From: Moanibacter sp965226025 | GTDB lineage: Bacteria > Verrucomicrobiota > Verrucomicrobiia > Opitutales > UBA2987 | Length of the DNA stretch: 64,000 nt | NCBI GenBank assembly: GCA_965226025.1 | Contig: CBDDCD010000003.1 | Location: forward strand, 806,001-870,000 | Direction of reading: 5' to 3' | In this document: piece by piece, positions 9,242 through 17,901 of the stretch | Layout of the letters: every line of letters starts with the position of its first letter | How positions within the stretch are numbered: the first letter of the stretch is position 1 | The notes under the pieces: model-generated | What the model was told of the DNA's origin: nothing | The model's database searches: none | What the model saw: the letters and a program-made list of their open reading frames with translations, nothing else | Made by a program: the position numbers and the translations under genes

Positions 9242-9577
9242 ATGTCAACACCTCTTTGCGCCCTTTGCGATCTTCTGTTTGATCAGGGAACACCCGCACC
9301 TCTTTGTTAATTGCTAATCGGTCACCAAGTCCAGACCGTGTTCGAACTGAATTGGTCGAATTTGACAAATGGAGACATCCTGCAACAAGCGGACTCAGAA
9401 ATCGACCTTCTGATCACCACAGACAAGTGCCTCAGATTTCAGCAGAATCTCGATAAATTCGAGAATGCGATCCTGGTTCTTCCCCCGACGAGCTGGCCGC
9501 TAATCCGAGGGCTTCGTGACATCGTTGTTGAGGCTGTGAATTCGATTGAGCCAGGAGAATACAGGAAGATTACCTAG
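9242..9577 (+). pseudogene. DUF5615 PIN-like toxin gene with an in-frame stop
   Basis: Reading from ATG 9242 gives MSTPLCALCDLLFDQGTPAP, then Cys and a TAA at 9308-9310, then LLIGHQVQTVFELNWSNLTN in the same frame. LLFDQGTPAPL, HxVxTV, WSNLxNGD and LLITTDKCLRFQQNL are hallmarks of DUF5615 PIN-like proteins, commonly the toxin beside a DUF433 antitoxin. The stop falls where the family continues with basic residues. Re-initiation at TTG 9311 would lose the first catalytic Asp, so the gene is probably dead. No antitoxin gene was found in the 200 bp to the IS end. Confidence 0.65.
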
Positions 9578-9720
9578 TGAGCCTGGTGCATTCTATGCTG
9601 CGAGATCAAAATCTTCTGGGCAGAGGAGACGACTTCGTGGAGGAATACCGAAACTGTCACGCGACCCCGAGAAATACACGAGGCCAAGGTGTCGCTTCTG
9701 AAAGCGTTGTCGCGGAGAAG

Positions 9721-9812
9721 GAAAACGGATTGCTTAATCCGGTTCCAACCGGTCAGACTCTGACAATCTCTTGGTTCGCAGGCGAACCGTTTCGCCCTTT
9801 TGAATCCTGCCC
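9721..9812 (+). promoter_or_regulatory. Conserved leader of solute-binding protein gene, copy 1
   Basis: The 92 bp before the start codon are nearly identical to 13411-13502 before the second copy, with no indels. It contains a perfect hairpin GGTTCGC-AG-GCGAACC (9773-9788) 24 bp before the ATG, overlapping where a ribosome-binding site would be sought; no good Shine-Dalgarno is visible. It may be a translational control element or simply the duplicated promoter region. Confidence 0.4.
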
Positions 9813-11267
9813 ATGACATTGCTCATTCGAGTAAGCATCCTCGTCTTATTCGCCGGTGCGATTCTCTACTGGCTCTTCGCCGACACATTGAGTCGGCACG
9901 GGCAGATCAAAGATGAACAACCCCTGGTGGTGGCTCATTGGGGCGGTTATCGCGAGTATCAGATGTGGAACGAGATCTTTGAGGCGTTTCGTCTGAAACA
10001 TCCGGAGATCGAGTTCGAGAGTCGCCACATGCCGTCGTCACGGTACCACCAGAAGATCGCCCAGCAGATTGTCTCCGACACGGCCCCTGATCTTTTCATG
10101 ATGGAGAATGAAAAGATGCCAAAACTGATTACATCGGGAAAGATCGAGGACATCTCTCCCTTTGTGAAAAGAATGGATCGATGGGGAGAAGACGGGGAGG
10201 TTTTAAAGAGTCAGTACTGGAAGACTGCAATCCGCGACTTCGGCGAATTCAATTCGGCGACTGGGGAGTGGGAGCAATGGGGCATGCCGCTGTATGGCGG
10301 GTGTAACTTGCTCTTCTACAATAAGGAAAACTGGCATCGCGCCCGTGTTCGGGTCAGCGAGACCCCCGATTCGCCCGGCCTCAGAAAATCGAGTGACGGC
10401 TGGTGGTATGTCAATGACGAGAAGTGGAACATGGAGGAATTCATCGCGGTCTGCCAACGGCTGACCATGGATCTGGACGGGGATGGTCGAACCGATCAGT
10501 ACGGGCTATTTGTGCCTTTGGGACATTGGCAGACCTTTCACTGGATCTTGGGAGCAAGCTATTTGGACGAGACCTATACGCGGACCACTTTCTATGGGCC
10601 GGAATGCGAGGCCTCATTGAGACTCTGGCAGGATCTTCACCACAATCGCAAGGTCATGCCGACACCTTCTGCTCTGAGCGCGCTGAATACAAATACCGGG
10701 TTCTTCACTGGCATGATCTCAATTTTGAACACTAACTCCTCCATTCTGATGTTCCTGAATTCAACCGGTGTGGACTACGATACGCTGCATCTTCCCAGGG
10801 GCAGTAGCGGAAGGCGCTACACTCGTTTTTTCTGGGAGGGCATGGCTATGAGCAGTCTGTCTCAAAAAAAGGATGAAGCGTGGATCATGCTGGATTTTCT
10901 GACCTCTATCGATGCGCAGAAGATCATCGCCGACTACCAGATGTCTATGTCATGTTTGGTCGCCTCGGCACCGTATTTTCTGAAGGGCGGAAAAGGTCGG
11001 TCCCGAGACGTGGATCTGCACAAATTCATCGAGGCAGCAGAGACCTATGCCAGACGCCAGCCCATCAGTAGACATTGGGCGCCCATGGATCGAACGATTA
11101 CCAAAAGCATGCAGTCCCTCATCAGTCAAAACGAGAAGTTCCGTCTGACCCCGCGACAGGCAATCGCACGGTATCTCTTCGAAAGTCCCGACCTCTCAGC
11201 AAAACTACCGCCGGTCGACCCTGCAGCCGCCGAAGAGTATCGACCGGACTGGGAAGCAATACGCTAG
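9813..11267 (+). CDS. ABC sugar transporter substrate-binding protein, copy 1
   Basis: A 484-residue family-1 extracellular solute-binding protein. An N-terminal hydrophobic helix (about residues 4-24) without a lipobox Cys probably anchors it to the membrane. The mature part shows the family signatures FEAFRLKHPEIEFESRHMPS, SDTAPDLFMMENEKMPKLIT, ISPFVKRMDRW, GMPLYGGCNLLFYNKENW and a Ca-loop-like DLDGDGRTDQYG. It would capture an oligosaccharide or polyol for an ABC importer. No permease or ATPase genes lie nearby, so it must work with components elsewhere or is orphaned. It is about 90% identical to the copy at 13503. Confidence 0.88.
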   Translation: MTLLIRVSILVLFAGAILYWLFADTLSRHGQIKDEQPLVVAHWGGYREYQMWNEIFEAFRLKHPEIEFESRHMPSSRYHQKIAQQIVSDTAPDLFMMENEKMPKLITSGKIEDISPFVKRMDRWGEDGEVLKSQYWKTAIRDFGEFNSATGEWEQWGMPLYGGCNLLFYNKENWHRARVRVSETPDSPGLRKSSDGWWYVNDEKWNMEEFIAVCQRLTMDLDGDGRTDQYGLFVPLGHWQTFHWILGASYLDETYTRTTFYGPECEASLRLWQDLHHNRKVMPTPSALSALNTNTGFFTGMISILNTNSSILMFLNSTGVDYDTLHLPRGSSGRRYTRFFWEGMAMSSLSQKKDEAWIMLDFLTSIDAQKIIADYQMSMSCLVASAPYFLKGGKGRSRDVDLHKFIEAAETYARRQPISRHWAPMDRTITKSMQSLISQNEKFRLTPRQAIARYLFESPDLSAKLPPVDPAAAEEYRPDWEAIR

Positions 11268-11890
11268 GAATCTGTCGGACTTTGAATTGCGATTCTGCGG
11301 CCAGCGCGGCTACCGGCCGCTGTGAGCAGATTTGCAATCTGCCTCCTTCTATCGAGTTGGATGGCCGGATCAATCAGGGTCTGAAACTTGCCCAAATGGT
11401 TCCATTTTCCGTCATCTTTATTTGTCCACCAACGGCCCCAGGAAGACGAAATGCTCACGTCCCGCTCGACGGGACTACGAGCACCGCAAGGAGTGTAGCG
11501 GAATGCGTGAGCATTTCGGCGAACTTCCCGTCGATTTTGTCCTTTCGTGATGGTCCGGAAACCCGCATGCACATTGAAGTTTCAGGTCAGGGAGCCACCG
11601 GCCGCGCTGGACAACCGGCAGGAGGTGGTCCGTGGCCTCCGGACGCGGAACAAAGCTCGGATCGATGTTTAAGGCTTCTGCCGTGTCCGGAGGCCCCGGC
11701 CCACCTCTATCTCTTACTACAATCTTGGCCGGATCAATTGAGGATTGAAACTTCCCCATACGGTTCCAGTTGTCCGTTTTCATTCTTGGTTCACCAAGGG
11801 CCGGAAACCCGCATCGACATTGAAGTTTCTAATCAGAGCAACCGGTATTCGGCTCGACCTATCGACAGCAGGGCGGTTTCCTCGCACCTG
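11268..11890. repeat. Non-coding stretch with an internal diverged duplication
   Basis: Two ~74-bp segments, 11362-11434 and 11728-11801, align without gaps at roughly three-quarters identity (both begin GGCCGGATCAAT). Two ~40-bp segments, 11553-11592 and 11802-11841, match even better. The stretch opens with GAATCTGTCGGACTT, which is the same end motif as the IS after the second solute-binding gene. I see no convincing gene. It may be debris of a minus-strand gene plus IS ends. Confidence 0.5.
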
Positions 11891-12457
11891 ATGAAACTTG
11901 CGTATGCATTTCGAAATACGGATTTCTATCCTTATCACGGAGGCGGTCGGGCCCTCCCGCCTTCCGATCTATTGAACGCTTACCTTTCCCACGTTCGCAG
12001 TCTGGGTTTTGAAGGAATCGAACTGACCATCGCCATTGAACTGCACCATCACTCCATCACAGATAACAGCTGGTCGATTCTGAAGCTTCTCAAGGAGGTC
12101 AACCGCCCCAACGTGGGAGTGAATCCCGATCTGAAGAACATGGTCTGGGCCTACGACAGCCCTGAGGAATCCTGCGAAGATGCTATCCGCGCGCTCGCAC
12201 CGCACGCCAAATATTGGCACTGCATGAATATCTCCCGTATTCCCCTTCCGGGCGTCGAAAATACGGTGTTCATCAAGAACCCGCTATCCGAAGGCGAACT
12301 CAATTTCCGCTTCCTCATCGCCACTATGTTGGAGGCCGGTTACACCGGGTACCTGGCAATTGAAGGTGTCCAATCCGGAGACCAACTGCATATTGACGGC
12401 CAAAGCGCGGCCTACGCCCGATCTTTGATCGATGAGCTGCACCTCCTCCGCAAGTGA
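11891..12457 (+). pseudogene. Sugar-phosphate isomerase/epimerase with internal deletion
   Basis: From ATG 11891 the protein begins MKLAYAFRNTDFYPYHGGGR and LSHVRSLGFEGIELTI, the first strand-helix unit of a xylose-isomerase-like TIM barrel (COG1082). It then jumps straight to ELHHHSITDNSWSILKLLKE and VGVNPDLKNMVWAYDSPEE, which belong to the second half of the barrel. At 188 residues it is about 90 short of a normal ~280-residue member, although the frame is open throughout. The missing middle normally carries metal-binding residues. I read it as an in-frame deletion derivative, probably inactive. Confidence 0.65.
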
Positions 12458-12572
12458 CATGACAACCCCGCCCGTACCGTTTCGTACACTGGGCATGGTC
12501 CTCAGGCGACTCCACAACTGATCAATACGGAGAAGGGGATCCAGCTTCTCCTTCCCTGACAGGCAAGGGCGC

Positions 12573-12926
12573 CTAACAGAGATCCTCTTCCTCGACGACG
12601 TAGGCGCGTAAGAGCGGTTGCGGCGCGAGGGCGCCGGCCCAGCCGAAACTATCGTTGGTGTAATCGACGATAACGATGGAACCGTCTTTCCGCTGCGTCC
12701 AGCTGCTGTAGCCGGAGTCGGCAGTGTAGTCGAAAACGACCATGATGTACGTGTATACGGCGGTATGTGAATCCGAGAGTCGATAGACGGCCACCAATCC
12801 CTCAGGCGTGTCGGCAATGTTAGCGACCGAATGATACCATCCACGAGGATTGGGGCAGTGAAATTCGGGTGCATAAGTGCTGTTTTCCGCGATCGTAAAC
12901 TTCTTTGCGTCAAGTATCGATTTCAT
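12573..12926 (-). pseudogene. Remnant of a sialidase-like (BNR repeat) gene
   Basis: The 117-residue fragment contains CPNPRGWYHSVANIADTPEG, RLSDSHTAVYTYIMVVFDYT and RKDGSIVIVDYTNDSFGWAG. These look like pieces of a bacterial exo-sialidase-type beta-propeller protein, with a deletion between the second and third pieces and no N-terminal half. It ends LLRAYVVEEEDLC, a plausible native C-terminus. Family assignment is from pattern memory and moderate. Confidence 0.45.
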
Positions 12927-13028
12927 GCAGGGCAGCGAATGTGTAATCCTTTTTTCGCGCTATGAGTGTGAATGTCTCCGCGAAGACCATGTTGCTCGTA
13001 AATACCCTGCTACGCCGGGCGTTGAGCC

Positions 13029-13315
13029 GCTCCCACTTAGTACTCGAGTTCGTAAATACGGTGACGTATGTGGGAGCGCCATTGGGGGTAGTGCAAGGCG
13101 CCCGAACGCGGATGGGTCGGGAACCCCTTCCGCGTTCGGGCAACGCCGCAATACCCCCAATGCCGCCCCATCCCTGTGGGACCGGGCGCTTTTGGCGCTG
13201 GGCAGCGTTGGTCGAGTTGAGCAAGGGCTCCAGCCTGGCTCGACTCGACCGCCTCCCCCAGCATCCAAAATCGCCTCGGCATACATCACCGTATTTACGA
13301 ACTCGAGTACTTAGC
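13029..13315. repeat. 287-bp foldback element with nested inverted repeats
   Basis: Outer arms of about 35 bp (13037-13070 and 13281-13315; core TACTCGAGTTCGTAAATACG) are inverted with two mismatches. Inside are a second inverted repeat (ATTGGGGGTA and CCCGAACGCGGA against TCCGCGTTCGGG and TACCCCCAAT) and a third (GGTCGAGTTGAGC against GCTCGACTCGACC, one mismatch). GCTCCCAC and GTGGGAGC additionally bracket the left arm. The symmetry creates overlapping open frames on both strands, which are not genes. It resembles a MITE or a heavily structured non-coding element. Confidence 0.75.
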
Positions 13316-13410
13316 CATCGCCTCCCCGTGGTGCTGATCGTGGGTGTCAAATCGCGCAATCCACGCCCCGGTGTCGACAAAAATCATAGCTCCTTGCCGC
13401 CGTAGAGATG

Positions 13411-13502
13411 GAAAACGGATTGCTTAACCCAGTTCCAACCAGTCAGACTCTGACAATCTCTTGGTTCGCAGGCGAACCGATTCGCCCTTTTGAATCCTGC
13501 CC
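13411..13502 (+). promoter_or_regulatory. Conserved leader of solute-binding protein gene, copy 2
   Basis: Colinear with 9721-9812, including the hairpin GGTTCGC-AG-GCGAACC (13463-13478). The sequence upstream of 13411 is unrelated to that upstream of 9721, so the duplication unit began here. Confidence 0.4.
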
Positions 13503-14957
13503 ATGACATTGCTCATTCGAGTAAGCATCCTCGTCGTATTCGCCGGTGCGTTACTCTACTGGCTCTTCGCCGACACGTTGAGTCGCTACGGGCAGATCAA
13601 AGATGAGCAACCCTTGGTGGTGGCTCTTTGGGGCGGCTATATCGAATATCAGATGTGGCAGGAGATCTTGGAGGCGTTTCGTCTGAAACATCCGGAGATC
13701 GAGTTCGAGAGTCGCCACATGCCATCGGCACGGTACCACGAGAAGATCCAACAGCAGATTGTCTCCGACACGGCCCCTGATCTTTTCATGATGGAGAATG
13801 AAAAGATGCCAAAACTGATTACGTCGGGAAAGATCGAAGACATCTCTCCCTTTGTGAAAGCAATGGATCGATGGGGAGAAAACGGGGAGGTTTTAAAGAG
13901 TGAGTACTGGAAGACTGCAATCCGTGACTTCGGCGAATTCAATTCGGCGACCGGGGACTGGGAGCAATGGGGCATGCCGTTGTACGGCGGATGTAACCTG
14001 CTCTTCTACAATAAGGCGAATTGGAATCGCGCCCGGATTCGGGTCAGCGAGAACCCCAATTCACCCGGCCTCAGGAAATCGAGTGATGGCTGGTGGCATG
14101 TCAATGACGAGAAGTGGAACCTGGAGGAATTCATCGCGGTCTGCCAACGACTTACCATGGATCTGGATGGGGATGGTCGCACCGATCAGTACGCGCTATT
14201 CGTGCCTTTGGAACATTGGCAGACCTTTCACTGGACCTTTGGGGCAAGCTATTTGGACGAAACCTATACGCGGTCCACTTTCTATGGGCCGGAATGCGAA
14301 GCCTCAATGAAACTCTGGCAAGATCTCCACCTCAAGGAGAGGGTCATGCCCACACCTTCCGCGCTGAGCGCACTGAATACGAATACCGGGTTCTTCACCG
14401 GCATGATCTCAATCTTGAACACGGGAGTCTACGCTCTGATTTTTCTGAATTCGACCGGTGTGGACTACGATATGCTGCATCTCCCCAGGGGCAGTAGCGG
14501 AAGGCGTTACACTCGTTTTTTCTGGGAAGGCATGGCTATGAGCAGTCTGTCTAAAAAAAAGGATGAAGCGTGGATAATGCTGAATTTTCTGACCTCTATC
14601 GATGCCCAGAAGATCATTGCCGACTACCAGTTGTCTATGCCAGGTTTGATCGCCTCGGAACCGTATTTTCTGAAGGGCGGAAAAGGTCGGGCCCGAGACG
14701 TGGATTTGCACAAATTCTTCGAGGCAGCAGAGACCTATGCCAGACGCCAGCCCATCAGTATGCACTGGGCGCCGATGCTTCGAGCGCTAACCAAATGCAT
14801 GCAGTCCCTCATCAGTGAAAACGAAGATTTCCGACTGACTCCACGGCAGGCAATTGCACGGTATCTTTTCGAAAGTCCAGACCTCTCAGCAAAACTACCG
14901 CCGGCTGACCCTGCTGCCGCTGAAGAGTATCGACCGGACTGGGAAGCAATACGCTAG
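13503..14957 (+). CDS. ABC sugar transporter substrate-binding protein, copy 2
   Basis: A second 484-residue family-1 solute-binding protein, colinear with the copy at 9813 from the leader to the stop codon. Differences are scattered substitutions, for example HWGGYREY to LWGGYIEY near residue 43, LGHWQTFHWILGA to LEHWQTFHWTFGA, and NTNSSILMFLNS to NTGVYALIFLNS near residue 305. The last group is in a region likely to line the binding cleft, so the paralogues may differ in ligand (inference). The gene ends in CTAG followed by an IS-end motif, as does copy 1. Confidence 0.88.
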   Translation: MTLLIRVSILVVFAGALLYWLFADTLSRYGQIKDEQPLVVALWGGYIEYQMWQEILEAFRLKHPEIEFESRHMPSARYHEKIQQQIVSDTAPDLFMMENEKMPKLITSGKIEDISPFVKAMDRWGENGEVLKSEYWKTAIRDFGEFNSATGDWEQWGMPLYGGCNLLFYNKANWNRARIRVSENPNSPGLRKSSDGWWHVNDEKWNLEEFIAVCQRLTMDLDGDGRTDQYALFVPLEHWQTFHWTFGASYLDETYTRSTFYGPECEASMKLWQDLHLKERVMPTPSALSALNTNTGFFTGMISILNTGVYALIFLNSTGVDYDMLHLPRGSSGRRYTRFFWEGMAMSSLSKKKDEAWIMLNFLTSIDAQKIIADYQLSMPGLIASEPYFLKGGKGRARDVDLHKFFEAAETYARRQPISMHWAPMLRALTKCMQSLISENEDFRLTPRQAIARYLFESPDLSAKLPPADPAAAEEYRPDWEAIR

Positions 14958-17492
14958 GAGTCTGTCGGACTTAGAGGTTCGATTGCTTCGCAAGTGACCA
15001 GGTTCGTACGACAGACTCCTAGAAGAATCTGTCGGTATGAATTTGGTCGCCGTTTACAACCGTCAACCTGCGATCCGAAGTTCAGACCTCACTATCTTGC
15101 CCCTTTAAAGGAGCTATGCAATCGCAAGTTTAAATCTCGATTTATAGCCGAGTTGGAAGGTAATGGTTCGGCCCGAGCGGTCGGGCATCAGGAGCGGGTT
15201 CTGGTTGAGAGTCTGGAGGTACTCAATCACGACTTGCTGCAAATGAGGGGAATAGTTTGCGGTTGGGAATAGATGCGCTTCGACGGTTGCGCCCCTCTCT
15301 ATGAGGGCGCCGTCGCAGTGAGTCAGATTGCGAAACAGATCGTGGTCGTCACGATAGTTGTCGTAGCCTTCTTTAAAGGGTTCAAACTGCTTGTAGAAAC
15401 TATTGCGGGCGAGGATTTTCAAGGCATCCATGATGGATTTGTTGGAGGTGTCCAGGCGGACATAGTTCTGCTCAATGAGTCGCTCCAGGCGCGAGCATTC
15501 GGTCTCGATTTGCTCCCCTTCGAGTTGGAGGGCATTGAGCTTGTGATCGAGGCGAGCGATCATGGCGCTCCTTGAGGTGCTTTGGCCCGGATGGGCATGT
15601 TCGGCCAGGAGCAGTCTTTTCAATGCTTCGGTGGATTGGGTTTTCTGCTTCAGGAGTGCTTTAGCGGCACCGCTTTTCTCCTGCCTATCCTCAAGGTGTT
15701 GGGCTAAGCGCTGGTAGTGGATGGTGCGATAAGAGGTGATCTGATTAATCCCAAAGTACTTATCGAGGTATTTGAAATCATTCTCCTGAATCCAGCGACT
15801 GAACATCCCTTTGAGGACTGCTTCATCGGGGGCTTTTGGGTCGGTCCCTAAGATGCTCACCGTAATGGTTTGATTTCTGGGATTGGTCGCTTCCACCACC
15901 CATTGGGTAAGATGAGGATTCTTTTTCCACGGGCCCCGCTGATAGCAAAGATAATACTCCTGGAGATCTTCGGCATGGTTTCTGGGGCGCAGCAGGCGCA
16001 GTTGTCCGTCGATCCGTTGCAGGGGCTGGCCTTGAAACCTTTTTCCCAGGTGATGATTTCGAGTTGAGGATGCTCCAGGATGGCTTCGTAAAACCAGTCC
16101 GCGGCGATCGCCCGGTCCACGTAAATGCTCACCTTCTTATCCGCAGGCACCTCTACCAATTCGAGCATCGCTTCGCAGTTGGGGATAAACCGTTTCCTTA
16201 TATCCTCGTAGTTGTCGGTGCTGGCAAAATAGACCGGAGAGCCCTTCAGGGTATGAATAAAATCGCTGTGAAGCGCTTTGTCGGCCAACCGGATGGTGGG
16301 ACACCAGCCCGCCAGGAGCTTGCTCATGCCGGTGTAATGTTTGGTGTGCGGATCATAATAAAAGCTCTGCTCACAAGAAGCATTCAGGTTCCTCGCGTTC
16401 ACCCTGAGGATCGCTCTTAAAAGCGCTTCATGGGCCAGGGCGCTGAGCCTTTGGCGTTGCAGATGGGGCGTATAGAGGACTCGCCCGATGAGCTTTTGCA
16501 GGTCTTCCAGATCGAGCAGTTTGCTCTGCTCGATATTCACCGCGGCCAACAGCGCGCAGGCCAGCCATTGCTTCAAAAGCCAGCCCTCTTCGCCATCTAT
16601 CTGAGCCACTTGCCCGAGCCCTTCACTGAATACCAGCACCCCTAAATGTCGACACCACTGCACCGATTCGGAACTGCCCGTGGTAAAATCGGGAGACTCC
16701 TTGCGATTCTCCTCTTCGCCTTCGGCCTTGTTTTCTGCTTGCTCCTGCTCTGCCTGCAAGGGTGAACCCTTGGGAGAATCCCAGGCAGTCTCCCGATTTT
16801 GCCCCCTCCTCTGCTCGGCCTCCTTGGCCAAGGCCTCTTTGAGCTCCTTAAACAAAGGGCGCAGGGTTTCCCCACTGAGGCTGACTGCGAACACCTCCTC
16901 GATCTCACCGCGTATCTTCTTGCTGTAAGCGTACCGGCTCTGCTCATAGATCTCAAAAAAGCGCACCCGCACAAAACTCCGTATTTCCCGGGTCAATTTG
17001 CGATGCCACCGGCGCCCCGCCAACACCCGGCCCAGGGTTTCGGCATCGCCACTTTGCAGGGCCTCGCCCCACCGCTTCATCGTCTTGGGGTCAACCTCAA
17101 ATTGTCTCTGTAAGCACCCTATCTTCAACCCCGCATTATAGAGCCGTCCCACCAGAATCTTGAATCCAACCTGCTCGCGATCGTCCCCCACCACTTCCAA
17201 TAGCTCATGGCCGTAATAGACCTGCAATTGGCCTTTGCTCAGGTCCCGATAGACCGTCAGGCAGGGATTACGCTTGTCTACCCCAAGGAGGCATTGTTGG
17301 CAGGACTCTTCTTGCTCGGTAGGTTTCTCCATTTTCTTCGAATTAGTTCTTCGAAGGAGAAGCCTACCGTTTTCTTTCTCTCGTTAAAAGTCGGGAATTC
17401 TACTTGCGATTCTACCCACCCCGACAACCCGCATAATAGCGAGTTCTGAAGTTCAGGTCTGTTGCGAAGTGCAAAGCCCGACAGATTCCTAG
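14955..17492 (-). mobile_element. Large IS with a frameshifted transposase
   Basis: The right end, read inward from 17492, is CTAGGAATCTGTCGGGCTT. On the left, matching motifs occur at 14955 (CTAGGAGTCTGTCGGACTT), inverted at 15008-15020, and again at 15022 (GAATCTGTCGG). The left boundary is therefore either 14955 or about 15020; 14955-15020 may be a separate tiny palindromic relic. The transposase fills 15114-17332. The family is unknown to me. Confidence 0.6.
15114..17332 (-). pseudogene. Large transposase split by a -1 frameshift at an A5 run
   Basis: The N-terminal frame (from 17332) and the C-terminal frame (to 15114) overlap. Joining them by a -1 shift at five A residues (complement of 16040-16044) gives a continuous protein of about 739 residues: IITWEK, then RFQGQPLQRIDGQLRLL. 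The first part contains QIDGEEGWLLKQWLACALL and VSIYVDRAIAADWFYEAIL, which look like RNase-H-fold catalytic strands. The last third has a coiled-coil-like stretch and TITVSILGTDPKAP. Either the shift is programmed, as in several IS families, or this copy is broken; I cannot tell without other copies. Confidence 0.55.
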
Positions 17493-17901
17493 CCTGGACG
17501 TTTCAGACACTTCGTAGCAAGACTGCGTAGAGTGCTACCCGCGGTCGCAGCAGAAGATTTGTGAAATGTTCGGGCTAGAGAAAGGAAGCGGTCGGCCTTT
17601 CGTCTAGGCAAACGTCACCGTAATTATGAACAGCAGCTCCAAGTTGAAGGATCCTTTGTTCTGAAGGACCTCATACGGCCTGCAAATATAGGACAGCGCA
17701 CGAAGGCACGAGGCTCAATAGCCATCCTCTGTAAGATTGCCGGCGTCGTGAAACGTGGTCTCTTCAATAATAAAAACATAGCCGGCTTTGATTTCCGACC
17801 GAACCTGTGCTCCGGTACCACTAAAGATTACACGAGATGGATTGAAAGCAGTTATTAATGCACCTGCCTCCATCCCAGGGTGAAAGTTTTCTGGGGAGGA
17901 A
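17493..17901. other. Gap with an unassigned minus-strand coding fragment
   Basis: Between the large IS and the DruA-transposase fusion, the minus strand encodes a fragment around 17720-17880: FHPGMEAGALITAFNPSR, VIFSGTGAQVRSEIKAGYVF and IIEETTFHDAGNLTEDGY. It has the look of a real beta-rich enzyme segment and ends at a stop near 17720. I cannot name the family. No start codon or remainder is present, so it is a gene fragment. Confidence 0.35.

Noticed and set aside
12877..13405. Several overlapping open frames on both strands
   Set aside because: They are produced by the nested inverted repeats of the foldback element and have no independent protein features.
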